Source: Meandrina meandrites
Taxonomy: Eukaryota > Cnidaria > Anthozoa > Scleractinia > Meandrinidae
NCBI GenBank assembly: GCA_963693305.1
Contig: OY855904.1
Coordinates: 45,638,315-45,702,314, forward strand
Direction of reading: 5' to 3'
Length of the DNA: 64,000 nt
Shown here: piece after piece, positions 52,767 through 64,000 of the stretch
Position numbering within the stretch: the stretch's first letter is position 1
How the letters are laid out: every line of letters begins with the position of its first letter
The notes under the pieces: model-generated
Told to the model about the DNA's origin: nothing
Database searches by the model: none
What the model saw: only the letters and a program-made list of their open reading frames with translations
Translations under genes and position numbers: made by a program

Positions 52767-53612
52767 TCTCTGCTTTCCCTATCCCCGGATATGGTAAATT
52801 TTCTAAGAACACCTATTTTTTTTAGTGGCGCGAAAGTCTTTAATGAACTTCCTGTAAATATTGCAAGCGTAAATAACATACAAGCTTTTTGCGGCTTGGC
52901 AAAACATTTACTTTTATAATAACTATTTAGTAAAGTATAATTTAATCTCTTTTTGACTGACACGAGACAGCCCAAAGGGCCTTTGATCTCATTTCAGATG
53001 GCGGATCTCAAAAAGAATACAAACAATGCACCTAGTTCCCTTTGCTCTTCGGTTCAATTCAGGGAGTAATCATCACATCGTAACACCAAAAATTCCATCG
53101 CGGGCTTTTCCGCTTTCAAACATTAACCGATGTTGTCATAGGAATGACGTCATCGCTTAAAAATACTTGTGCCCAGTATTTTGTGCCGTAGTCGTTCATC
53201 TGTAACCACTAATGGATCAAAAAATCGACCAATCAAATGCTTAATGTGAAGAGGTGTTGACATTTTAAGTAAATTACACAGAGCGCAATATCAATTTCGG
53301 GTAAACAATTTGCGGGGAACGGTTTTACTTCTGGTTTGAATCATTCCGTTGACTACGCAGCCGGCTGAACTGTGAAAAAGGTGAGAACAAGACCCTTAAT
53401 TGGCGAGCAGTAATGCTAGTACTGGATTTCTTGAAGCCTTCTAGGGTTTTGCAAACTCTTGAATCAAAGACTTCTGTAATTCTTTACTCAGCGTTCACTT
53501 CCGTCTATCTGTGTCTTCTATACGTGTATTTTTATTTTAACTGTAGTTCAACGGCAACCTAGTTGAAGCGTGTCTTGACAGTAACCTTCGGGTAGGTATC
53601 ATTCATATATTA

Positions 53613-53845
53613 GGGACCTTCAGATCGGAGTAGAAATACGAGATTGAGTGCGAATACCACTTTTCAAACCTAGTGCTTATGCGCTGGATTGTCACGTTTC
53701 ACACCAATCTTGTACCGATAGTTTCCTTTTCAACTGGTCACCAACAGGGAGAAGTGAGAGCTCTGAGAACGTCACTGGATTGATATTCGAAAGTCGTACT
53801 CATTTAGTACTCGATCTAGTAGTGGTTCTCTGATCTGAAGGTCCC
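53613..53845. mobile_element. MITE with GGGACCTTCAGATC ends and TA duplication
   Basis: The left end GGGACCTTCAGATCGGAG and the complement of the right end GGGACCTTCAGATCAGAG are inverted copies. TA lies on both sides (53611-53612, 53846-53847), consistent with a Tc1/mariner-type non-autonomous element of 233 bp. Confidence 0.65.
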
Positions 53846-54164
53846 TATTCACTCGCAGACAACTGTTCAGGCAACTCGAGATTCTATGTTATTAAATGTA
53901 AATATGCTGGATTTCAGGGGGTACAAGGAGTTTGCACTTTCCGGTGTAAAACCAATCAAGACGCCTCATGTCAGTTTTGGAGAGTCTTTAGTGTTTTGTG
54001 CAGCCAGAAATATTCAAGGAATGAAATTTGTAGTTTGTAGTTGCCTAGCACCTTCCCCTCAACAATGGACTGAAATCCAGCAGTCTATTCTCCTGAGTAA
54101 ACTTTTTGTTTCGTCTCGTCACCCACACTATTTAACATCAAACTTGTATGTTAATTTTCTTAGT

Positions 54165-54195
54165 CTGATGATGGTATAGCTTATACCGAAATGTT
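54165..54195 (+). ncRNA. Hammerhead-ribozyme-like core, possibly a Penelope tail
   Basis: CTGATGA is followed by a hairpin (GGTAT-AGCTT-ATACC), GAAA, T, GTT. This is the order CUGAUGA, stem II, GAAA, N, GUH seen in minimal hammerheads and parallel to the 48.2-kb motif. Stem I and a usable stem III are not evident, so activity is uncertain. Confidence 0.35.
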
Positions 54196-54596
54196 ACAGT
54201 TTATTTTTCAAGATCGTCATTTGTTGTCTAAATTGTTGGGCGCACTGTACATATTCGGGTTATCCTTCGTTCTTGTACTGGAACTGTACTGGAACTGTCA
54301 TCAGGTACTGGGTATAAACTATTGCTAACTGAGTAATATACTAACTAAATCCAGTTTCATAGCTTGTTGTTGGGCAGTTGTTGCCCATATTGATACCGAT
54401 GGGAAAAAACCCAAACAGAACTCAGACAATAATAATTACTTGACCGCGACGGAACAATACACCGCGCATTGTTATAACCGACATAGGTCATGACACTAAA
54501 ACAATAGATAGCGAAATCTATAATCGTTGACAGGAATAAATGAGTTAAGAATAATCCTTTTGGGGTTATATTATCTCACTGTTTTAGTATATACCA

Positions 54597-54681
54597 AAAC
54601 AACTATTCACCTCAGTGTCAGTGTGTTGTGGTAAAATTTAATATCCACCACTAGCCACTTCCACCTCGGTGAATAGTTGTT
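54597..54681. repeat. Small hairpin MITE
   Basis: AACAACTATTCACC and its complement GGTGAATAGTTGTT flank about 55 bp (TTTAATATCCACCACTAGCC). Looks like the end structure of a short non-autonomous DNA transposon. Confidence 0.55.
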
Positions 54682-55150
54682 AAAAGAAAACGTTGCATCA
54701 AAAGGGTATAATTAGCAGTACAATTAACTTTACGCAAGAGTAATGCATCCAGCTACCTTTTTTAGCCGAGGTCCTCTTCAACACAGCAAATTTTGAGGTT
54801 TTGGAGAAAGCGAACCAGGAGAGCGAAGTCGACCGTTACCAAACTGGGTGTCGTATTGCGCTCGCTAGGGCAGTCACTCGCTTTCAAAGTTCGCGTGAGA
54901 AGAAGGTTGTTGTTATTTTCTTCGCGCGTTATTTAAGGCGTCTCTCTACAGTTTTTTCTGGACCATACCAAACATTTTCATTTCGCCGTTTAGCAAACTT
55001 CCCGGACTGGAATCGATGTAAAATTTACACCAGATATTGGAATTGGATTGAAGTTTGATATAATATATTTTTTTAGGAAAATCGATATTTCCATGGTAAC
55101 GATAAACAGAAAAACTAGATATCAGTTAAACTTGAATTCTACGCGAATAA

Positions 55151-56021
55151 GATTTGACGTACAAAAACTAACACCAGTATCTTAAACTATGGTGTACTGC
55201 ATGTCAAATATACAAGAATAATAAAATTCTGTATGTTTGATTTCGAATAAATTGAAAATATATTTCAAACCATGATTTTTGCATTATAATGATAAACGGA
55301 CCGATCTGAAGACACTGCTTTGATGAAATTACTTCGAAATAACACCAAAAAGTGTATTTAACTTATCTTTCTTTGCCGTTAAAGTTTTGTTGATTTTCCT
55401 TATCGCGATCCCGAGAATTGGATTTTTTCATACGGTCACTACCAATGTAATTTTTGGTAAATTTTCTACTTTTAGCGCTTTTTCGAAAATCTCCAAAACG
55501 GCTCCAACGATATTTTTTTAAACTTTCGCAACACATGCTTGATAATGCAAAGTATTTAATTCCAAAGTTTTAATAATGTTGATTTACTGGAACACGTCCA
55601 AATTTATCCTTAAAGAAGGCTTTCGAACCGACAAAAAAGTTGCGTTACAAATTCAGCTTTCGCAATTTATGCTAAAATATTCAAATCAATGTTTTTTACA
55701 TTCCATCTTGATAAATACAGTTCGTTGCTATTGTTTTCAATATTGTGTTTTTTCCCTCACTCTTTTGCTCACTCGATAGAATGCAAAAAAACATTGATTT
55801 GAATATTTTAGCATTTGAATATTTTTAGAATTTTTTTTAATAATTTCATCAAATCAGTGTCTTCAGATCGGTCCGTTTATCATTATAATGCAAAAAGCAT
55901 GGTTTGAAATATATTTTCGATTTATTCCAAATCAAACATACAGAATTTTTTTATTCTTGTATATTTGATGTGTAGTACTTCATAGTTTGAGATACTGATG
56001 TTATTTTTTTTACGTCAAATC
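55151..56021. mobile_element. Foldback repeat with 180-bp arms
   Basis: 55151-55332 and 55840-56021 are inverted copies with mismatches; both hold GATCGGTCCGTTTATCATTA in complementary orientation. Related sequence reappears at 62640-63460 (ACCGACAAAAAAGTTGCG; GGTCCATTTATCATTAT; TGGTCCAGAAAAACTATA), so this is a family with at least two copies here. No ORF. Confidence 0.65.
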
Positions 56022-56495
56022 ACACTAAGAAATGTATAGCGACATATGTCACGTTGTGATGTTTTTCGCACTGGTTCGCATGTCTGATCTTGTTTTCACG
56101 ATAAATGATACGACTCGAAGCTTAACATTTCAAAATACATTGAAATATTAGCTTTAAAATAAACAAGCGAAGTCCAAGATTTTTACAGATCTTTTTACGC
56201 ATTTTTTTTGTTTTTTGGTTTGACAAACCAAAAAAAACGGCCTTACGACCTTATCCATTTGTCATTAATCATACCCCACCCACTATAGCGCGAAGCTTTT
56301 CCACTGATCTTTGTGTTTTATAAGTTATTTTCTATTCCTGTCTCGTTTGGGCCTGTCACTCCGGTCTATTCTGGTTCACTTCACTCCAGTCCGAGTCCAA
56401 ATTTTTTTTTTTCCATGGTCAGTGTCAGGGTCACTCATCCTCGGAGATCCAGTTACTTTGTTTCGCCCCGACAAATTTCTCCTGAGTCTCCGACG

Positions 56496-56516
56496 ATGGA
56501 GGCACTCGAAGCAAAG
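56496..56516 (+). other. Possible first coding exon (MEALEAK)
   Basis: ATGGAGGCACTCGAAGCAAAG directly abuts a consensus donor GTAAGA, after a pyrimidine-rich upstream region. Seven codons only; no downstream partner exon was recognised. Confidence 0.2.
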
Positions 56517-57160
56517 GTAAGATAAATTTCCTTTCACTTCACTACTCTCTTTAATTAACTCCTACTACCGAGGTAATTTTGTTTGAAAAATCGACTAAAA
56601 GACGTTAATTCACCCAGTGAATTCGACTTTAATCACTCGCAAAGGAAACAGAAGCGACGAACTGTATCATTTCAGCTGCATAAATTCTCGTTCCAGGCAC
56701 ATGAAGCGTTAGCCAGTGTGATTGATTGACTATGTTTTTTTTTCTTTAGAAATATATCAATGCCGATCCATACTTGCAAAACAACAATATAGCATTCAAC
56801 GTTCGTTGTTTAAACTGAGAGCTATTGAAATGATCAAAATTCGAAAGCAGCCCAGTCAGTAACCATGGTAACTACACTGCATTCACAGCACTTCGTGAAC
56901 GTGTTTTAGTGACGAGTTGCAGCCGTGTATAATGTGGATCTTTTCACAAAGTTGAGCATATTTGAAGGTTTTTGAATCATGGCTCATGGAAGGATTTCGC
57001 GCTTGAGGCTTATGAACCGTCCTTTCTTTTGGAAATACATTTCTAGACAAGGCATAGATTGGTGCCCAGATTAATCTTCCTGATGCACAGTTATTGATCT
57101 GTTAAGGTCTTAGCTGTATTCTTTTGACATCAACGTCATTGTTGCAAAGAAAAATAAACG

Positions 57161-57316
57161 TCACGCAATGCATGCAGAAGCGATGACATTCACAAGGGGT
57201 CTTTGATAATTTTCGGGAAATTTGTCAAAAATTAAGGTTAATAAAAGTAGCTGACAACTTCTGTGTTAAATGATTGTTCGACAAAAGTTGCATTATCTTG
57301 TAGCGTGATATCCGAT
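57161..57316. repeat. Dispersed repeat, copy 2 (partner 47103-47265)
   Basis: Same orientation as copy 1, about 85-90 percent alike by eye, with a few 1-3 bp indels. Confidence 0.75.
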
Positions 57317-57329
57317 ATACGATAAACGA

Positions 57330-58630
57330 TCAAGAGCCGTAATCGAGGAAGGAGACCGTAAGTGCGAGATCCACTCACCCCTATACTACGAGACAATTTT
57401 TATATTATTAAACAGGTAGTGCCATCCTCCACGTTATAAACACGCGTGGATACACGGGAATTGCGTGGGTTCTCGCGTTGCCGGAGTTGTGTGATCAGTT
57501 TCGTGTGAGTCGCGGGTAACTCTGCCGCAAAATGACTCTGTCTTAACGAAAAAGAAATCAGTCGTTCTGTGAACCACAAATTTTATATAGATGCTATATG
57601 TACGGTAGGCTGTGCAACTTCGGTGTCGTGCTTAAGTCACCTCCTGTATTTTTTGTCATTCAAGCTCAAGACTTGTCTACCGATTGAAATCTAGAGAAGT
57701 TTTCTGCGATTAAGTTAACGTTGACTCGATCGTTCATATTTGGATTGTACCGTGGAAATGGCTGTATTTTTAAATATATGAATGGTAGCTTCTCTACATG
57801 GATTACATTTGCCTCGGTTGTTTCTGTTGTTTATCATCTGTGTGAAAATATGCATTTGCAAGAAAGAGCCTCAAAACGCTTCTGGCTCATTACAAATTAA
57901 AATCTAATTATCTCCGTTCTTGTCGAGCAGGGTTTTGATTTGTCTCGAAATTGTATTTATTTGACGAACTGTCAGAAGTATGTTGTAGCTCAAGCTTTTC
58001 TGCCAATTTAATAATTTTATCTGCTATTAAGGAAGAAGTCATCAGAGATTTTAATTTAAGGACTGATTTCATTTTTAAATTCTTTGACGTTAAGAGTAAA
58101 CAAGTCAGATCAATTGCGTTACTGTTGCATTTTTTTCTTGTAATAATAATAATTAAAATAAAAATAATATTAATACAATAATTATAAAAACAATATATAA
58201 TTATAATAAAAACCTTCCCAAAATCCTTTGCAGCTGAAAAATCGTCAATGCCAAATAACTTGGTCAGTTTGAAGCCAGCAGGAGTACAACTTTGTATAGA
58301 AATAACTCCTAACAATAACCACCTCTTGTATAAGACGTAGGGCGATGACGTCATTAGTCACGTGACATTCCTCTCAAGTTCGTTTTTGCTCACTGTGACG
58401 AAGATATTTTGTTACTGAAAAAGCAGTCATTGCAGTTTGAAGCACAATGGTGTGAGGCATTTCAGACTGCCCTGGTACCGAACAAAATATAAATATTAAG
58501 GGAGCTATGTACGATTTTCAAAAAGTGGGAGTCTGGGTACAAGTGCGTATCTGGCGTTGCATTAAATGTGAGGAAACAACAAATTACATGTTGGTAGATA
58601 TTTATATGTTAAGTCCATTTTTATCACTTT
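57330..58630. other. Mostly non-coding; possible minus-strand exons
   Basis: The minus-strand frame 57908-58354 contains two protein-like stretches (SLIADKIIKLAEKLELQHTS; GFKLTKLFGIDDFSAAKDF) separated by AT-rich, intron-like sequence. Weak evidence for a host gene starting at the duplicated CRE/E-box element near 58345. Confidence 0.25.
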
Positions 58631-58661
58631 TACTGTTATGACGTCATCGGTCACGTGACTA
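58343..58661. promoter_or_regulatory. Duplicated CRE + E-box element
   Basis: ATGACGTCATTAGTCACGTGAC near 58344 and ATGACGTCATCGGTCACGTGAC near 58639 are the same composite: a palindromic CRE (TGACGTCA) two bases from GTCACGTGAC (E-box CACGTG). Two copies 295 bp apart suggest a promoter or enhancer, possibly bidirectional. No transcript is confirmed. Confidence 0.4.
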
Positions 58662-59086
58662 GAGCGGACCGCATTTTTAAATTCGCTTGAAAACTTTACT
58701 AGGATCTCCCTCTTAGGATTTTTTTAAGCGAAGTTGTAGCCTTTGAAACAGTGTTTTAAAAAATGGCCATGATTACTTTTTCCTGAAAATGTACGGAAGT
58801 AAAAAATACAATTGAAAAGTTTTTTGGCTTCCTACTCAGCGATCATTTGCTGTAGGAATAAAAGAAAATTTTGCCAAAGGCAGGAGTGCATGCTCTTTAT
58901 GATGGCGTTGTCAGTTTCTTCTCATTTCAATTGCTTTGGGCGAAGATGGATTTAATATCTTTCAGACGATAGGAGTGGGCCTGGGGAGAGGTTAAGTAGC
59001 TGTCCCTCCCCTCCCCCCAGCTGGGGGTCTTCCCAGCGGATTCCCCGTGGTTCGTATCGCGGGCTCACGACAAGAGCATTTTCAAA

Positions 59087-61201
59087 ATGGCGACGAATGA
59101 CGACAAGAAAGGGGAATCTAATGGAGTGATTTTGAGTTATAGAGGACAGTTTTGTCGATGTTTTTCCTTCTTGACGCGATCAAAACGAGTCCCCAAACGT
59201 AGGATATACCTCCTTCATTTGTATTCCCGATAAAGAAGAATATGGAATGAGTAGAAACGTGCGAAAATGTCCGAAAACGTGGGTAACAGAAACTTACAGG
59301 GACCTGAGGTAAGCGTTTCTCATTGTACAATGATTTCTTTTAGACTGGTTGAAGCTTATGTCTTCGATGTTTATCATGTTTATCAACTTAGCTTACTGGA
59401 ATTATAGCCGAGCTCGATGTAAAAATAGATAGTGAGAACGAGGAGTCATTTCGCAGATTTCGTCGAGGCATGTAACTGTTAAAAAGTCTGTTATTTATGT
59501 TTGTCATCTGAATTTTAAGCTACTGTACTTCAAATTAGTAAGAATCGCATCCTTTGATTATTTATACGTGAGGGGATGTTCCTCAAAATATTGACCAAGT
59601 GGCCATTTCAGGCCGCAAAGAAAAATTATATCAGAGAAATTTGAAATTACTGCAATACCTTTGATGTGATTTTCAGCTCAGTGTGATCTCTTTTTTTTTA
59701 TTAAAGTTAGACTAGAGACTACGTGCAGTCAGCCTAATCTAGACTTCAATTAAACAGTGGTACTCACGTTTTGGAATGCCTCTTTGGGCATGTTTAATAA
59801 ATGAGACCATTTCTTAACTTAGAATTTGTTCTTCCCATGATGTTTTATTTTATTGGTAAACATAGATTTCCGTTTCTTTTGCATTTTGTGGTCTACAGGT
59901 AATTTTTGGGACTAATAGAATGCCTAATGTTTTGACAGGATTTACAGAATTCAGAACTGAGGACATTCTGGATTACTGCTGAGTTAAACGATGGATTATA
60001 ACAAGTTCAGGTAGTTGTAGATCTCTTAGTTTTACACATAATTATGTGACAGTCAATTCTAGCAATTCCCTTCCTTCTCTCTACACACATTCATTACTTG
60101 AAGCATTTAAGATCTGCTTTTTGACCAGACATTTGTCTACTTTATAAAAAAATTATTTGATATTTTCTTAAGGCCTGTATTTTCAGTTGTTGGATGACCT
60201 TCAGTAGCATTTTAAAGTAGCAATGTAAAAATTCATGAGGCCTTAAACTTAAGCAAGCCAGAAAACCCTAATTCCAATATAAAGCTAACTGCAAGCAACA
60301 CGATGTACCGTTTGGCAACCAAAGTGCTTTTAGGGCTAACCGGAGTGCTATGTAGGCCAACCAGAATCTTATGCAGGCTAACTGGAATTGCTTGGATGGC
60401 TTGCATGTTTCGTGACACATAAGTGCCATACAAGCCAGAAATACCTAAGTCCAATCATTAGCATAACCTCAAGCCACCTCAGCTAACTATACTCAGGCTA
60501 ACTAGAGTACTGCTTTGGCTAACCAGGGAGCTTTTTAGGCTAACCAATGTGCTATTTATATATAGTGGAATGGCTCTCATGACTTGTTGGCTCGCACTTT
60601 GTCAAGACCCAAGTTTTTTTAACTCATATGGGAATTAGTCAAGTAGTAGCTGTAAATTTGATTTAAACAAACTCCAGCTTAGTTTTTGTTGGCAACTTGC
60701 TCTACAAAAAAAGAAAACACAGATTTCTGTGACATGTTTTGAAATGAACAGATTACAAAAACATTTTTAAACATTTAGTTAAAATAACCTGACATTTTTC
60801 TGTAATGATTAATGAAAGGAGGGGTGCAAAGAACATTGATTTATTCCTTGCCTGACCCAGGTAGACTGGGCAAGGTGAAATCAATATAAGCTTACCCAAA
60901 GTCCCATGTTTCTTTCGAAATAACTACAACAAAAAATAAGAATCCATAAATGTCATTTGGCTATCTAAATTATTGGATCCACTAGCCCAACATAAAAGCA
61001 GCCAGTTTTTTTTATACACTGAAAAAGGCCATTTAATTTTAATATACTGAGTCTACATGCTGGAAAATAGCAATTTCATCACAATAAATGGTTTTTCATT
61101 TGTGTGTTTTGTTTCTTTTTACAGGTGACTTGAAGACTTTGCAAGGGCATTCCTGTTAGTCAAAATGAACTCAAAAATACACATTGTGTCAATGTAATAA
61201 A
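59087..61201 (+). other. Possible spliced transcript, coding status unclear
   Basis: ATG at 59087 (context CAAAATGG) opens 48 codons (MATNDDKKGESNGVILSYRG ...). A donor GAG|GTAAGC follows at about 59308. A 72-bp segment at 59939-60010 has an acceptor (TTTTGACAG) and donor (TTCAG|GTAGTT). A further acceptor TTTTTACAG at about 61125 leads to an AATAAA at 61197. The ORF stops inside the first exon, so this may be a long non-coding RNA or chance. Confidence 0.25.
60314..60558. repeat. Degenerate minisatellite, about 21-23 bp unit
   Basis: GGCTAACCGGAGTGCTATGTA-like units recur at least seven times in two clusters separated by about 100 bp. A longer period of about 180 bp is also visible (AAGCCAGAAA...CCTAA.TCCAAT at 60253 and 60433). 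Confidence 0.65.
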
Positions 61202-61453
61202 TTTGTCACATGATTGATTCCCACATGTTGCCAGTTTAAACCTGAATATACTTGAGTGACATTTATAGCTATTTATATGATATGAACGTCCCAGAACCCA
61301 ATAAGGCTACATGTAAATACTGACACTTAATTACATGTAAGTTTTAAAACCATTCTGGGGTTCATGACAAAAAAAAAATTGTTTCAATGTTTCCAGGTTA
61401 AGTTAATGTGTCAAGTTTTTTTCCAGCACAGGCTTGGTTCCTCAAGGTGTGTT

Positions 61454-61627
61454 TCCAAAAAATATCCATACCTCCCCCAAGGATGGCTCTTTAGTTTGGA
61501 CCCTCCCACCCCCTGGGAATTCCAGTTTAGCTTCATACTTTCTTTTAAAAAATTGTGCTATTGAGACCCCCATCCCCCTCGGAATTTCCAATGACCATCC
61601 TTGGGGTGGGTAAGGATATTTTCTGGA
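61454..61627. mobile_element. MITE with TCC(A)AAAATATCC ends
   Basis: TCCAAAAAATATCCATACC ... CCCAAGGATGG on the left is inverted on the right (CCATCCTTGGGG ... GGATATTTTCTGGA). 174 bp, no ORF. Confidence 0.6.
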
Positions 61628-61765
61628 ACTGCACAATGTAGGCATTTGCTTATGAAAGTAAGCTGCAGATTGATCTGATTGATACACACTAGTCTATTTT
61701 CACATTTACCTGTTTTCTATGGGATATATAATTATATATATTGTTTTTACCGGTTTCACTTGTAA

Positions 61766-61776
61766 TAATAATAATA

Positions 61777-61826
<50 letters not shown>
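61766..61826. repeat. (AAT)n microsatellite
   Basis: About 20 copies of AAT with one interruption. Confidence 0.9.
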
Positions 61827-61827
<1 letters not shown>

Positions 61828-62639
61828 TGATGGCAGTAGTATAGGGTGCACCGAATTAGCCTTTTCTTTGTGGAATTAATTAATTTTTGTGGCATAAATT
61901 AAGTGGGTGACGTCATAGCTATTGTCTTGTCACCGCCAGTTCACCGCAGTTAAATGCCCCCTGTAAGTAAATGTTCAGAAAAAAAAGCTGTAGTGAAAAT
62001 TATAATACCGGATACTAAAAGAAATATTTTGGAGCAGCATTAGTCAGATAAGTGACTTCAATTAAAATATTCTCATGCATTATGCAGCATACGCAAACTT
62101 ATATGACCCTGATATGATATGAAAGTCCCATGTAATTTACAACAAAGCATCAAAGAAAGACCAAGATGGCATATACACTAGTCGTATTTTGGCAAAAATA
62201 TGGTTTCTTCCTTTATTTTTTCCTATCTCAATATCGCTGCGCTGTGAGACTTTTCGTAAATTGTCTTGAGCACTGTGGGATTCCTCGGTCGACATGCCCG
62301 ACGAGTCTTCTCGACTGGATCGGATTTGTCGGAAAGAATACTACTGCAGACATCTGAATCACTTGAATCATGCTAACTTTCATGGCTACTTTCAAAGAAG
62401 TGTTCAGCGAGGTGTGGGGGAGGGGTGGGAGGTCGAGTGAAGAGGCTTACAAATTGATACTGGCAGTATCCTCCGCTATTGCGCTATCTTTACATTCCCT
62501 CCGGACACCCGCTTTTTCATTTACAACTACTAACATTGCCAACGATACAATTACTTTAAGGTGTCTTAATACAATTTTTCTTTTTCTGAATCATACATAA
62601 CATTTTGAATTGGCCGCTTAACAGAATTTCCGAACTTGG

Positions 62640-63470
62640 ATCGCTGTGAGATTTATCGATAATGAAGGCGTTTGAACCGACAAAAAAGTTGCGTAACAAA
62701 TTTACCGTTAAAAAAAATTACTGAAATAATTAAATCAATGTGTATTGCATTCCTCGTTCGAAATGCATTTTGGAAGCAAAAGAAAACAACTGCGAAATTT
62801 GCATGAAAGTAGGAACAAAAATGCGGGAAGAATCTAATACAATTGATCAATGTTAATAAAACTTTGTAATTAGTTTTTTTGTATTATCAAGCATGTGTTG
62901 TGAAATGAAACTTTCACAACACATGCTTGATAACATACTTGATGCCGTGTTTGAGATTTTCGAAAATTCGCTAAAAGTGGAAAATTTACCAAAAATTCCA
63001 ATAGTAACGACCGTATGAAAAAATTAAATTCTCGGGATCGCGGTAAAGAAAATAAGAAAACTTTCACGAGGACGAAAGGTACGTTAAATGCACATTTTGG
63101 CTTTATTTCGAAAGTAATTTTATCAACGCAGTGTCAGCGTCTCGGTCCATTTATCATTATCATGCAAAAACATGGTTTGAAATAAATTTGCGATTTATTC
63201 TTGTATAATAATTTGATGTGCAGTACACCATAGTTTCAGACAATGGGGAGTTTTCAACGTAAATTCTGATTCGCGTGGAATTTAAGTTTAACTGATCTCG
63301 TGCTTTTTTTTTTTGTTTATCATTGTCATTGGAATATCGATTTTTCTAAAGAACATATTATATCAAACTTCAATGCTAATATCTGGTATAAATTTCACAT
63401 TGACTCGAGTCGGAAAGTCTGCTAAATGGCCAATTAAAAATGCTAGGTATGGTCCAGAAAAACTATATTG
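62640..63470. repeat. Second copy of the 55-56 kb foldback family
   Basis: Shares ACCGACAAAAAAGTTGCG and the block from GTCCATTTATCATTAT to TGGTCCAGAAAAACTATA with 54.95-56.02 kb, partly inverted. A short hairpin of CAAGCATGTGTTGTGAAA and its complement lies at 62889-62932. No gene. Confidence 0.55.
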
Positions 63471-63479
63471 AGGTAACTA

Positions 63480-64000
63480 CTTGATACTAAGGGTGCACTT
63501 ACAATTACTTGCATTACTTACATCACCAATAAATTACATTACATTGCGTTACATTGCACGGTTAGTGCTACTTACGATACGTTACATTTCTAGGTTCTGC
63601 TTATTCATTATACATATCTACTCCTAGCCCTTCATACAGTGTCATGACGTTATCTCCGAATGCTTTTTCTAACATTTTGAATCACTTGCAAATATTTAGC
63701 CTTATGGATCACCCAAATGGTTTTCTAACGATTAACAGTCAAAGCTGCTCCGGTTTTGAGGCTGTTATAACATGCCAAAAAGCCCCAGAAATGTTTTATT
63801 TCAGGCCAAAGGTTGTGCGTTCTACAGGACCATATATAGTGTCCGGCCACCAGAAAATCAAAGTTAAGTTTTTGTTGTAAGTTCTTGGTACAAACTGTTG
63901 GCAGAAGGTAGAGACGACCCTGCAAGACCAGAAAAGATTAGTCAGGCCATCTTTCTCGTTTTGGCCAAAAAAAAAAAAAAAGAGAGAGATCGTCATCTTT
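63480..64000. other. Non-coding end of window
   Basis: Short direct repeats of TTACATT(A/G) at about 63500-63600; nothing gene-like. Confidence 0.4.

Noticed and set aside
57908..58354. Single 148-codon minus-strand gene
   Set aside because: The middle third is Ile/Asn low-complexity read through an AT-rich, intron-like segment. At best two separate exons, so only noted with low confidence.

Overview
The window looks like metazoan nuclear DNA, most likely from a cnidarian such as a stony coral or anemone. It is AT-rich, intron-bearing and full of eukaryotic transposons. Its only clear host gene is a fibrinogen-related secreted protein (FREP), and most of the coding capacity sits in one complete Maverick/Polinton. 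The assignment is by gene content and repeat style; no species is identified.

Layout. 1-7 kb is non-coding and repeat-bearing: a TTAA-flanked MITE at 3.0-3.8 kb, a hairpin MITE at 4.5 kb and a tRNA-like fragment at 5.0 kb. 7.18-8.81 kb is a near-perfect inverted repeat with 576-bp arms around a PIF1-like helicase start. From 9.09 to 40.96 kb a minus-strand FREP gene can be traced exon by exon. It is stretched and broken by nested insertions. An 11.2-kb element (9359-20584; 28-bp terminal inverted repeats, AATAA duplication) sits beside the last exon and carries a decayed spliced gene of no family I recognise. Inside it is a foldback-type transposon (10126-17022; 8-bp duplication) whose arms are tandem arrays of a 9-bp monomer. 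Inside that is a decayed Gypsy LTR element (11579-14446).

The centrepiece is a 16.5-kb Polinton (24372-40854) inserted in FREP exon 1. Its 348-bp terminal inverted repeats look identical and it is flanked by a TCCTCT duplication. It encodes protein-primed DNA polymerase B, retrovirus-like integrase, packaging ATPase, adenain-like protease, major and minor capsid proteins, a phospholipase A2-like capsid protein, small basic and hydrophobic virion-type proteins, and a collagen-like/tail-fibre-like protein. Two related Cys-rich accessory genes lie at the right end. Together these would copy, integrate, assemble and package a virus-like particle. Most ORFs have a TATATA-type box within a few bases of the start codon. 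The polymerase gene and the right-most gene share an identical promoter and start codon inside the inverted repeats. Two lesions next to A-runs affect the protease start and the phospholipase ORF.

41-64 kb has no confident host gene. It holds satellite arrays, a tRNA-derived SINE, and a decayed PIF/Harbinger element. That element is interrupted by a short palindromic Penelope-type insertion carrying hammerhead-ribozyme-like cores. Several MITEs, dispersed repeats and a possible spliced transcript near 59-61 kb complete it. All calls come from reading the sequence by eye; no alignment or database search was run.
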